64,000 nt of DNA, from assembly GCF_013177735.1 (NCBI RefSeq), contig NZ_WOEZ01000018.1, forward strand, positions 1-64,000. Direction: 5' to 3'. Source of the DNA: Paraburkholderia elongata. Its GTDB lineage: Bacteria > Pseudomonadota > Gammaproteobacteria > Burkholderiales > Burkholderiaceae. The translations under genes were made by a program, and so were the position numbers. Position 1 is the stretch's first letter, and every line of letters starts with the position of its first letter. The notes beneath the pieces are model-generated. The model saw only the letters and a list, made by a program, of their open reading frames with translations. It ran no database searches and was not told the origin of the DNA. Below are positions 56,990-64,000 of this stretch, one piece after another.

Positions 56990-58084
56990 CTATATGCCCG
57001 ACTTCAACTTGGCCCAGAGACGATGTTCCAGACGGATGATCTCAACGGGCAATGGCTTGAGCGGGAACAAGGTTTTCATCACCGACTCGGGAGGATAGAT
57101 GGTCGGGTCGTTCGCAAGCTCCGGCTTCACATATTTCCTCGCAGCGAGATTTGCGGTTGGATAGAAAACCTTGTTGGTGATCTCGGCATTGATCTCGGGT
57201 TTCTCGATGAAATTGATCCACGCTAGGGCGGCCTCTGGATTGGGCGCATCCTTGGGTATGACCATCACGTCAAAGCCTACAGGTGCCCCGCTCTTAGGAA
57301 TGACATAACCAATCTCGTAACTCTTGTGTGCTTCGAGCGCGCGATGCTTGGCGATGTTTACATCGCCAGAGTAGCCCAACGCGAGGCAGACGTCGTTGTT
57401 GGCCAGGTCGCTTATGTAGCCGGACGAGTTGAATTGGGTGATGTAGGGGCGAATCTGTTTGAGTACCTCGAACGCGGCCTGATAGTCTGCGGGATTCGTG
57501 CTGCTAGGGTCTTTGTGAAGATAGTGCAACACCTCGGGAAGCACGTCGGTGGGTTCGTCGAGCACCGAAACCCCGCAATGCTTCAGCTTGGCCAGATTTT
57601 TGGGGTCGAACAGCAAGCCCCAGTTGTCGAGTTCGGCGTCGTTGCCGAGCGCAGCCTTCACCGCCGTGACGTTGATGCCAAGACCGATCGTCACCCAGGC
57701 CCATGGAATGCCGTACTGGGCGCCTGGGTCAGTGCTTTGCACCATCGCCATGACTGACTTGTCCAGATTGACGAGGTTAGGCAACCTGGACTTGTCGAGC
57801 TTCTGATAGATGCCGGCGTCGATTTGCTTTGCCAGAAAATTGGCGGATGGCACGACGATGTCGTAACCGGTGCCGCCGGCCAGCAGTTTTGTTTGCAGGG
57901 TGTCGTTGCTATCGTAGACGTCGTACTTCACCTTGATGCCGGTTTCCGTCTCGAAGTTTTCGATTGTTTTATCCCCGATGTAATCGGACCAGTTGTAGAC
58001 GTTGAGGACCTGACCGGCGCCCATGGCGATGCTGCTGGTGCCCAGCAGACAACAAACTATGGCTCTGAATAACGGGATATTCAT
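56990..58084 (-). CDS. Polyamine ABC transporter substrate-binding protein (PotF/PotD-like)
   Basis: A 364-residue periplasmic protein with a signal peptide (residues about 1-22, ending GAG). LNVYNWSDYIGDKTIENFE is the polyamine-binding hallmark; PWAWVTIGLGINVTAVKA, LDEPTDVLPEVLHYL and WINFIEKPEINAEITN are further conserved regions. GGGAGAG is just before the ATG. It is 93 bp downstream of agmatine deiminase on the same strand, but the ATPase and permeases are not in the window. Likely ligands are putrescine or agmatine. Confidence 0.9.
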   Translation of the reverse strand: MNIPLFRAIVCCLLGTSSIAMGAGQVLNVYNWSDYIGDKTIENFETETGIKVKYDVYDSNDTLQTKLLAGGTGYDIVVPSANFLAKQIDAGIYQKLDKSRLPNLVNLDKSVMAMVQSTDPGAQYGIPWAWVTIGLGINVTAVKAALGNDAELDNWGLLFDPKNLAKLKHCGVSVLDEPTDVLPEVLHYLHKDPSSTNPADYQAAFEVLKQIRPYITQFNSSGYISDLANNDVCLALGYSGDVNIAKHRALEAHKSYEIGYVIPKSGAPVGFDVMVIPKDAPNPEAALAWINFIEKPEINAEITNKVFYPTANLAARKYVKPELANDPTIYPPESVMKTLFPLKPLPVEIIRLEHRLWAKLKSGI

Positions 58085-58177
58085 GACTCTCTCCCAATGA
58101 TGAGGGCTTGCTCTGTGGACCTTCCGGTTGTCGATCAAGCTCGCGCAGCTTGATTGAAATGCTGCATACGTCTCTCC

Positions 58178-59284
58178 TCAACGTGTTTGTGCGGCGTATT
58201 GCGGTGACGTGATACAGGCAATATTTCCGCCGCCGAGCAGGATCTCGCGGGTATTGGGAATGCCGATGATCCGATGCCGCGGGAACACGTCGGCCAGCAT
58301 CCGCTGCGCAGGCAGGTCGTTGGCGTCGCCAAACTCGGGCACCACGACGACGCCGTTGCCTACGTAGTAGTTGATATATGACGCGCAGATCCGGGTGCCC
58401 GCCACACGCGCCATCGCCGCGTCGCCATGATCGAGACCGGCAGCTTCTTCTGCAGTCCAAACGAGTGTTTCGGGCGCAAGGATTTTATGAATTTTCAGCG
58501 AGCGCCCCTTCGCATCGGTGGTGCTGCTCAGGATGGCGTAGGCCTCCCGGTAAATCTCGTATTGAGGGTCGCTGGGGTCGTCCGTCCACTGCATCACCAC
58601 CTCGCCCGGACGCGAAAAGCAGGCTAGATCGTCGATATGGCCGTCGGTCTCGTCGAATTTGCACCCGCGCGGCAGCCAGATGGCTTTGCGCGCCCCCAGG
58701 TAATCGAGGAGGTGCTGGGTCACGGCTTCCTTGCCCAGATGGGCGTTGCGGTTGAGATTGAGCAGACACTGCTCGGTGGTGAGGACAGTACCTTCGCCGT
58801 CGCATTGGATCCCGCCCATCTCGGCGATGATCGGTGCCCGGTAACGGTCGGTGCGTTCGGCTTCCAGAATCTTCCCGGCGATTTGGTCGTCCATGTCCCA
58901 CGGAAAGTAGAGGCCGCCGTTCAATCCGCCATAGGCATTGAACCGGAAATCGACGCCACGGACCTCGCCATGATCATTAAGCAGCCATGCTGGGCCGCTG
59001 TCGCGAAACCATGAGTCGTTCACAGTCATTTCCAGCACGCGGATATGCGGCGGCAACATAGCCCGCGCGTTCGCATATTGGCGCGACGACGCACAGATGG
59101 TGACAGGATCACTCTCGGCAATCGCGGTAGCGATATCCACCCACACCTTCTGCGCCGGCTTGCCACCGTTGCGCCAGACGTCGGGCCGTTCCGGCCAGCC
59201 GAGCCAGCAGCCAGCCTTAGGTTCGAATTCGCCGGGGCATCGAAAGCCGTCGTTGCGGGGAAGTGTGGTGAGAGTACGTGCCAT
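58178..59284 (-). CDS. aguA: Agmatine deiminase
   Basis: A 368-residue enzyme of the guanidino-group modifying family. MTVNDSWFRDSGPAWLLND, DGHIDDLACFSRPGEV and LGGGNIACITSPQYAA give the Asp, His and catalytic Cys; GGIQCDGEGTVLTTEQCLLN is also diagnostic. It converts agmatine to N-carbamoylputrescine and ammonia. The partner N-carbamoylputrescine amidase (AguB) is not in the window. The ATG at 59284 gives the usual length. LysR lies upstream in the same direction. Confidence 0.92.
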   Translation of the reverse strand: MARTLTTLPRNDGFRCPGEFEPKAGCWLGWPERPDVWRNGGKPAQKVWVDIATAIAESDPVTICASSRQYANARAMLPPHIRVLEMTVNDSWFRDSGPAWLLNDHGEVRGVDFRFNAYGGLNGGLYFPWDMDDQIAGKILEAERTDRYRAPIIAEMGGIQCDGEGTVLTTEQCLLNLNRNAHLGKEAVTQHLLDYLGARKAIWLPRGCKFDETDGHIDDLACFSRPGEVVMQWTDDPSDPQYEIYREAYAILSSTTDAKGRSLKIHKILAPETLVWTAEEAAGLDHGDAAMARVAGTRICASYINYYVGNGVVVVPEFGDANDLPAQRMLADVFPRHRIIGIPNTREILLGGGNIACITSPQYAAQTR

Positions 59285-59309
59285 GTAGTCGCTCCATTGG
59301 TTGGGGGCG

Positions 59310-59328
59310 TGCCGGCAGGGGGCCGGCA
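59310..59328. other. GC-rich hairpin in the agmatine deiminase leader
   Basis: TGCCGGC (59310-59316), loop AGGGG and GCCGGCA (59322-59328) form a perfect 7-bp stem 25 bases before the aguA start on the minus strand. It lacks a T run. It could lower read-through from LysR or shape the mRNA leader. Confidence 0.35.
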
Positions 59329-59371
59329 TTCATGGCTTATCCTAGGTTGAATTTTTTTTGCTAACTAATGA

Positions 59372-60292
59372 TCAATTCTCTGCAATCGGTGAATTGATTT
59401 CACATAAATATTGGGCGAGCCCGGCAAACTGCATGAACGCCGCGAGCCGGGCCTCATTCCGTTTGCGTCGTTCGGCAACCAGGTAGTAGTTGCCGGGCGA
59501 AGGAACCGAAACGGCGAATGGGCGAATCAGCCGGCCGCTTTTCAGCTCGTCGCCCGCGGTTAGCGTATCCGCCAGGCAGACCCCGACCTTCTGCAGCGCC
59601 GCCTCGATGGCGATGCCGGAATGGGCGAAGTGCAGGTTGCGCGCGGGAGCCGGCAACGCGGCGGCATGGGTGCCGAGCCACGTGGCCCAGGTTTTCCCGT
59701 CCTGGTCATCATGCAGCAGACAAAAGCGCACGAGATCCGCCGGAATCTGCAAGCTGTCCTCGCCCTCAATCAGACTCGGGTGACATACCGGGAAGAATTC
59801 AATGGCGCGAAACGGCACGGCCCAGTAGCGGGCCCAATCGGTGTCGCCCATCGAATAGAGGATGGTGATGTCCGCACCCGGGTTGATCTCGTTCGAATCG
59901 CTATCGTGAACCAGGAGATGGACGGTCAGACCTGGGTAGCGTTGAGAGAATTCGCCGATCACCCGTGGAAAAAAGCGATGCGCCAATTCGGCCGGTGCCG
60001 AGATTTTCAGGGAACCGCGCATGCCCGGGTGGGCAGCGTCGCTGCACGCTTCGGCCATCATGTCGAGCGCCTGCTGTACCGAGTGCAGCAACCGCAGGCC
60101 AGCGTCGGTCAAGTGAACCTGGCGTCCCTGCTTTTCAAACAGTGTGACTTTGAGCACCTCTTCCAACGAGCGCACCTGATGACTGATGGCGCTATGAGTC
60201 ACGCACAGCTCGTCAGCTGCTCTGCCGAAATGACGATGTCGCGCTGCGGCCTCAAAGGTCCTAAGCGCGCTGAGTGGAGGCAGTTTCCGCAT
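59372..60292 (-). CDS. LysR-family transcriptional regulator (GcvA-like)
   Basis: A 306-residue LysR protein starting MRKLPPLSALRTFEAAARHR with HTH around FGRAADELCVTHSAISHQV. The effector domain shows LKISAPAELAHRFFPRVIGE and GIAIEAALQKVGVCLADTL. It is upstream of aguA and the polyamine-binding gene on the same strand and divergent from the chemoreceptor, so it is their likely regulator. Confidence 0.9.
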   Translation of the reverse strand: MRKLPPLSALRTFEAAARHRHFGRAADELCVTHSAISHQVRSLEEVLKVTLFEKQGRQVHLTDAGLRLLHSVQQALDMMAEACSDAAHPGMRGSLKISAPAELAHRFFPRVIGEFSQRYPGLTVHLLVHDSDSNEINPGADITILYSMGDTDWARYWAVPFRAIEFFPVCHPSLIEGEDSLQIPADLVRFCLLHDDQDGKTWATWLGTHAAALPAPARNLHFAHSGIAIEAALQKVGVCLADTLTAGDELKSGRLIRPFAVSVPSPGNYYLVAERRKRNEARLAAFMQFAGLAQYLCEINSPIAEN

Positions 60293-60534
60293 AGATCGGT
60301 ATCGAATGAATTCGTTGTGGCAGCGATTGATCGCGCGTTGCTACGACTCGAGGCCGGTCACAACGATCCTTCGCTTCCTGGTTGCGGAGTTTATCTGCTG
60401 CAAATTTAAAAAAAACAGTTATTTCAACTACGACTACTGCACTAGGATAGCCGCGAACAGAACAATAATCCGGCCGGCGTAGCGCACTAAAGGACATCAA
60501 TCGGCGCGCGGCCTCTTGAGACAAAGACTCTCCC

Positions 60535-62139
60535 ATGGCTCAAATCAACGTTTCCACCCGACTCGCACTCGGTTTCGGTACCGTACTGATGCTGCTCGTG
60601 ACCACTTCCTTAATGGGCATGGCCGGCGTTGCCAGCATTCGCGGCAAACTCGACGACATCGTTCAGGTACACGACGCCGAAACGGGATTCGCGACGAACC
60701 TGCGCGGTGCGGTCAACGGCATCGCCATCTCGATCCGCAACATGGCGCTGCTGACCGACGAAAAGGAAGTGGCAAACGAGCAAGCGTCCATCAAGCGGCA
60801 GGAGGCGGTTTATGCCGAGAATTATCAGGCGTTGGGGCGCATGTTCAGCGCGTCGCCGCTGACGACCGGCGACGAGCGCCGTCTCCTCGCCCAGCTCAAG
60901 CATGAAGAAGCGGCAACCTTGCCGCTGGTCGAGAAGGAAGCGCTTAACTGGGAGCTGGCGAACGATCAGGACGCGGCGGTCAAGGTGCTCGTCAACGAAG
61001 TGCGTCCGAAGCAGGTTGCCTGGCTGACGACCCTCGACGAACTGCTCGCGCTTGAACAAACCCGCAGCCATGATGCAGCGAACGATGCCGCAGCGACCTA
61101 TGCAACGCTGCAGGCGGTGACCACGGGCGCGGTAATAGTCGCCTTGCTGATTGGCCTCACCGCAGCGGTGCTGATCACGCGCAGCATACTCAGGCAGCTC
61201 GGCGCGGACCCGGCCGAGGCACAGCGCCTTGCCAGCGAGATCGCCGGCGGGAATCTCGCGGTGACGGTCAAACTGGGCAAGGGCGACGCGCATAGCCTGA
61301 TGGCGTCGCTCGAGGCGATGCGTCTGCAATTGATGTCCATGGTCACGCAGATTAAGACCTCGGCCGAATCGATCGCTGTACACGCCGGGGAGATCGCCGA
61401 CGGCAACGCCGATCTTTCGAAGCGCACCGAGGAACAGGCGGCGTCATTGCAACAGACGGCCGCCAGCATGGCGGAATTGACCTCCACCGTCAGGCAGAAC
61501 ACCGAGGACGCGATGCAGGCCAGCACGATCGCGAACGCGGCTTCCGACACCGCTGTCCAGGGCGGGCAGGTCGTCGAGCGGGTGGTTACGACCATGCAGG
61601 ACATATCTGCGAGTTCGTCGAAGGTCACTGAGATCATCAGCGTGATCGAAGGCATCGCGTTTCAGACCAATATTCTGGCACTCAACGCTGCCGTCGAGGC
61701 GGCTCGCGCAGGCGCGCAAGGGCGCGGCTTCGCAGTGGTAGCGAGTGAAGTGCACACGCTCGCGCAGCGCAGCGCGGATGCGGCCAAGGAGATCAAGGTG
61801 CTGATCGGGCAGTCGGCCGATCATGTTGACGCCGGCTCGCACCTGGTGGCCGATGCGGGTGCCACGATCGAGCAGGTCGTGCGATCGGTGCACCAACTGA
61901 GTGACTTCGTGAGCAAGATCGCGCTCGCATCGACCACGCAAAGGACGGGTATCGAGCACGTCAATCAGGCGGTTGCAGAAATGGAAAAAGTCACGCAGCA
62001 CAATTCGGTGCTTGTTGAGCAGGTTACGGCGGGTGCGCAGACCATGGCTGGACGGGCGAGCGCGTTGCGGGAGTCTGTCGCCGTCTTTACGGTTGGTGAT
62101 CAGCGGGGCACGCATGTCGCTGCTGGAGCGATGGGATGA
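60535..62139 (+). CDS. Methyl-accepting chemotaxis protein
   Basis: A 534-residue chemoreceptor. TM1 is at about residues 9-31, the periplasmic four-helix-bundle sensor domain at 32-192, TM2 at 193-215, then HAMP (RSILRQLGADPAEAQRLASE) and the signalling hairpin with QTNILALNAAVEAARAG. KRTEEQAASLQQTAASMAEL is typical of Tar-like receptors of this group. There is no obvious C-terminal CheR-binding pentapeptide. Position next to agmatine/polyamine genes hints at an amine or amino-acid ligand; that is only a hint. Confidence 0.92.
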   Translation: MAQINVSTRLALGFGTVLMLLVTTSLMGMAGVASIRGKLDDIVQVHDAETGFATNLRGAVNGIAISIRNMALLTDEKEVANEQASIKRQEAVYAENYQALGRMFSASPLTTGDERRLLAQLKHEEAATLPLVEKEALNWELANDQDAAVKVLVNEVRPKQVAWLTTLDELLALEQTRSHDAANDAAATYATLQAVTTGAVIVALLIGLTAAVLITRSILRQLGADPAEAQRLASEIAGGNLAVTVKLGKGDAHSLMASLEAMRLQLMSMVTQIKTSAESIAVHAGEIADGNADLSKRTEEQAASLQQTAASMAELTSTVRQNTEDAMQASTIANAASDTAVQGGQVVERVVTTMQDISASSSKVTEIISVIEGIAFQTNILALNAAVEAARAGAQGRGFAVVASEVHTLAQRSADAAKEIKVLIGQSADHVDAGSHLVADAGATIEQVVRSVHQLSDFVSKIALASTTQRTGIEHVNQAVAEMEKVTQHNSVLVEQVTAGAQTMAGRASALRESVAVFTVGDQRGTHVAAGAMG

Positions 62140-62232
62140 CGGGTAACGCCACGTTTTCCGAACAGGCAGCACCGACGGCAAAATCGTCTAAAATTAAACT
62201 GGTCCGATCCTGTTTTGAACAAGGGGAAGATA

Positions 62233-62367
62233 ATGATTCGATTGATTGTATGGATGCTGATTGCTGGTACCGCAGTTCTCGCCGGCTGCAACACGATGGC
62301 GGGCGCAGGTCAGGACATTTCGAAGGGAGGCCAGGCGATCAAGAATGAGGCACAGGAACCCAAGTGA
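62233..62367 (+). CDS. Entericidin-family small lipoprotein
   Basis: A 44-residue protein too short for most gene finders. It starts MIRLIVWMLIAGTAVLAGC, a lipoprotein signal with lipobox LAGC (Cys19), followed by NTMAGAGQDISKGGQAIKNE, the entericidin A/B pattern. AAGGGGAAGA precedes the ATG. Entericidins are membrane lipoproteins linked to stress-induced lysis control. It is 93 bp after the chemoreceptor and probably has its own promoter. Confidence 0.85.
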   Translation: MIRLIVWMLIAGTAVLAGCNTMAGAGQDISKGGQAIKNEAQEPK

Positions 62368-62417
62368 GCCGCCTGGGATTGGCATGCCGCTCGAGGTGAT
62401 GACCGATGCGTGATTCG

Positions 62418-64000
62418 TCACGCGACCTGCGCGCCCGAGTTCACGTCTTCACTCACGCCGCAGCAAAGCGAAATCAGGAGCTTATGCGACCCGCCATCAA
62501 GCGGCACGCGCACCCGTTCATCACCACATTCGAGGCTCGCGCCGTCGAGCACCACACGCATCGCACCGCCCTCGTCAGCGGATTCGACGCGAACCTCATA
62601 CTGCGTCGAATGCATCGTCACTGTTGCTTCAAACCCCGGCCACGTGTCCGGAATACAGGGATCGACCACTAAAAAATCCCCCTCGCGGCAAATCCCAAGA
62701 ATGCCCTCGACACCCGCCCGGTACATCCAGCCAGCGGATCCCGTGTACCAGGTCCAGCCACCCCGCCCGGCGTGCGGCGCCACGGAATAGACATCGGCGG
62801 CAACGACATAGGGCTCGACCTTGTAGCGGTCGACTTCTATCGGTGTGCGCGCATGATTGACCGGATTAAGCAGTGAAAACAGCGCGGCGGCCTTGTTGCC
62901 ATCGCCCATTTTCGTCAACGCGAGGATCGCCCACATCGCCGCGTGGCTATACTGCCCGCCGTTTTCACGTAGCCCCGGCGGATAGCCCTTGATATAGCCG
63001 GGATCGTGCGACGTTTTATCGAACGGCGGCGTGAACAGCAAAGCAAGCCCGTCGTCGCGACGGATAAGGTGCTTTTCCAGCGACATCATTGCCAGCGCCG
63101 CGCGCGCTGGATCTGCCGCGCCTGATAGCACAGCCCACGACTGTGCGATCGAATCGATCTGACACTCGTCGCTTTGCGAAGAGCCAAGCCACGTGCCGTC
63201 GTCAAAAGTCGCGCGGCGATACCACTCGCCGTCCCACGCATCGCGCTCCAGCGCCTCGCGCACCGACGCCGCATGAGCGCGCCAGCGCGCAGCGCGCCCA
63301 ACTGAAACCAGATCGCGCGATTCAGCCAGGGGGGCGAACAGCTCAATAGTCCGCAATAGCAGCCAGCCGAGCCAAACGCTTTCTCCCTTGCCGCCCGCGC
63401 CGACGCGATTCATCCCGTCGTTCCAGTCACCCGTGCCGATCAGAGGCAAGCCATGCTCGCCGGTCAGTTCGATGCATTGATCCAGGCCGCGCGCGCAATG
63501 TTCGAACAGTGACGCTGATTCGTCTGCGACCATCGGCTGGAAAAATGCATCGTGCTCGCCGTGCCGCAGTGACGGTCCATCGAGGAACGGCACGATCTCA
63601 TCGAGAATCGCGACGTCGCCCGCGCAGCCGATGTACGTCGCCGTCGCGAACGCGAGCCACACTCGGTCATCGGAAATCCGCGTGCGCACACCTTGCCCCG
63701 ACTGGGGCAACCACCAATGCTGGAAATCGCCTTCGACGAACTGCCGCGCCGCGGCGCGCAGCAAATGCCGCCGTGTCTCGTCCGGCTGCGCATGGGTCAG
63801 CGCCATGCCGTCCTGCAATTGGTCACGGAACCCGTATGCACCGCTCGCCTGATAGAACGCCGAGCGCGCCCAGGTACGGCACGCGAGAGTCTGATACAGC
63901 AGCCAGCCGTTTAGCATCAGGTCCATCGCGCGGTCGGGGGTCTTCACCTGGACAGTACCGAGTACCTTCTGCCAGTGGCTCGTCACTTCGGCGAGGACAG
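62418..64000 (-). CDS. Cyclic beta-1,2-glucan synthase-like protein, C-terminal GH94 region (runs off right edge)
   Basis: At least 526 codons are visible, and the frame is open to base 64000, so the start is outside. WARSAFYQASGAYGFRDQLQ, GTGDWNDGMNRVGAGGKGES with the catalytic Asp, PPGLRENGGQYSHAAMWAI and GWTWYTGSAGWMYRAGVEGI are GH94 glycoside phosphorylase motifs as found at the end of NdvB/ChvB-type synthases. In those enzymes this domain trims glucan chains by phosphorolysis. A stand-alone cello- or chitobiose-type phosphorylase cannot be excluded from this part. Confidence 0.85.
   Translation of the reverse strand, partial: VLAEVTSHWQKVLGTVQVKTPDRAMDLMLNGWLLYQTLACRTWARSAFYQASGAYGFRDQLQDGMALTHAQPDETRRHLLRAAARQFVEGDFQHWWLPQSGQGVRTRISDDRVWLAFATATYIGCAGDVAILDEIVPFLDGPSLRHGEHDAFFQPMVADESASLFEHCARGLDQCIELTGEHGLPLIGTGDWNDGMNRVGAGGKGESVWLGWLLLRTIELFAPLAESRDLVSVGRAARWRAHAASVREALERDAWDGEWYRRATFDDGTWLGSSQSDECQIDSIAQSWAVLSGAADPARAALAMMSLEKHLIRRDDGLALLFTPPFDKTSHDPGYIKGYPPGLRENGGQYSHAAMWAILALTKMGDGNKAAALFSLLNPVNHARTPIEVDRYKVEPYVVAADVYSVAPHAGRGGWTWYTGSAGWMYRAGVEGILGICREGDFLVVDPCIPDTWPGFEATVTMHSTQYEVRVESADEGGAMRVVLDGASLECGDERVRVPLDGGSHKLLISLCCGVSEDVNSGAQVA

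Noticed and set aside
59371..59398. Inverted repeat ATCAATTC/GAATTGAT at the end of the LysR gene
   Set aside because: It overlaps the last LysR codons and has no T run in the right direction, so a terminator call is not supported.

Overview
The window is high-GC chromosomal or chromid DNA of a Burkholderiales bacterium, most like Paraburkholderia, Burkholderia or Caballeronia. The evidence is the three 16-stranded OmpC-type porins, the many LysR, TetR and ABC-uptake genes, the entericidin lipoprotein and the general gene style; no rRNA or tRNA was seen to settle the genus. It is an accessory catabolic region: almost every gene is for uptake, breakdown or regulation, and at least six gene remnants mark past rearrangement.

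Layout. 1-5923 (+): the C-terminal part of a urocanase-like hydratase, an MHS-type MFS transporter, a secreted histidine-ammonia-lyase-fold protein that lacks the MIO triad, an N-terminal scrap of an ETHE1-like metallo-beta-lactamase and a porin. This looks like a variant histidine pathway, possibly for ergothioneine or another N-methylated or thiolated histidine. 5974-6458: two convergent gene scraps (LysR and a periplasmic binding protein). 6534-20326: a large sugar-alcohol island with a SorC regulator and an RpiB isomerase (-), divergent from a ribose-type ABC transporter, an SDR polyol dehydrogenase, split DhaK and DhaL kinase, transketolase, class II aldolase, G6PDH and FBPase (+). It ends in a truncated glucose-6-phosphate isomerase. 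The gene content fits D-threitol, erythritol or erythrulose oxidation through erythrose 4-phosphate. 20475-22395 (-): an SDR-like protein and an old yellow enzyme.

22752-33131: LysR genes surround a system made of two polysaccharide-deacetylase-fold proteins, an MmgE/PrpD protein, two paralogous amino-acid binding proteins, a divergent argininosuccinate-lyase-family C-N lyase, and an ABC permease and ATPase. Lyase plus MmgE/PrpD epimerase is the enzyme pair known for iminodisuccinate-type aminopolycarboxylates. 33171-37991 (-): a complete LivFGMHK-type transporter whose binding protein has a Tat-like signal. 38229-44177: a broken ICMT gene, two TetR genes, two MDR reductases, an NADP oxidoreductase, an alpha/beta-hydrolase scrap and a MaoC hydratase.

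44179-53268 (-): porin, CoA-transferase, ACS-type MFS, fumarylacetoacetase, second CoA-transferase, enoyl-CoA hydratase and another porin, probably an organic-acid or aromatic degradation unit. 53727-56746: a third deacetylase, a VOC protein, an isochorismatase-fold protein without its catalytic triad and a SnoaL-like protein. 56990-60292 (-): polyamine binding protein, agmatine deiminase and LysR. 60535-62139 (+): a chemoreceptor. 62233-62367 (+): an entericidin. 62418-64000 (-): the C-terminal GH94 part of a cyclic beta-1,2-glucan synthase-like protein that runs off the window.

Functional assignments come from motif reading and family knowledge without database searches; substrate proposals are inference.
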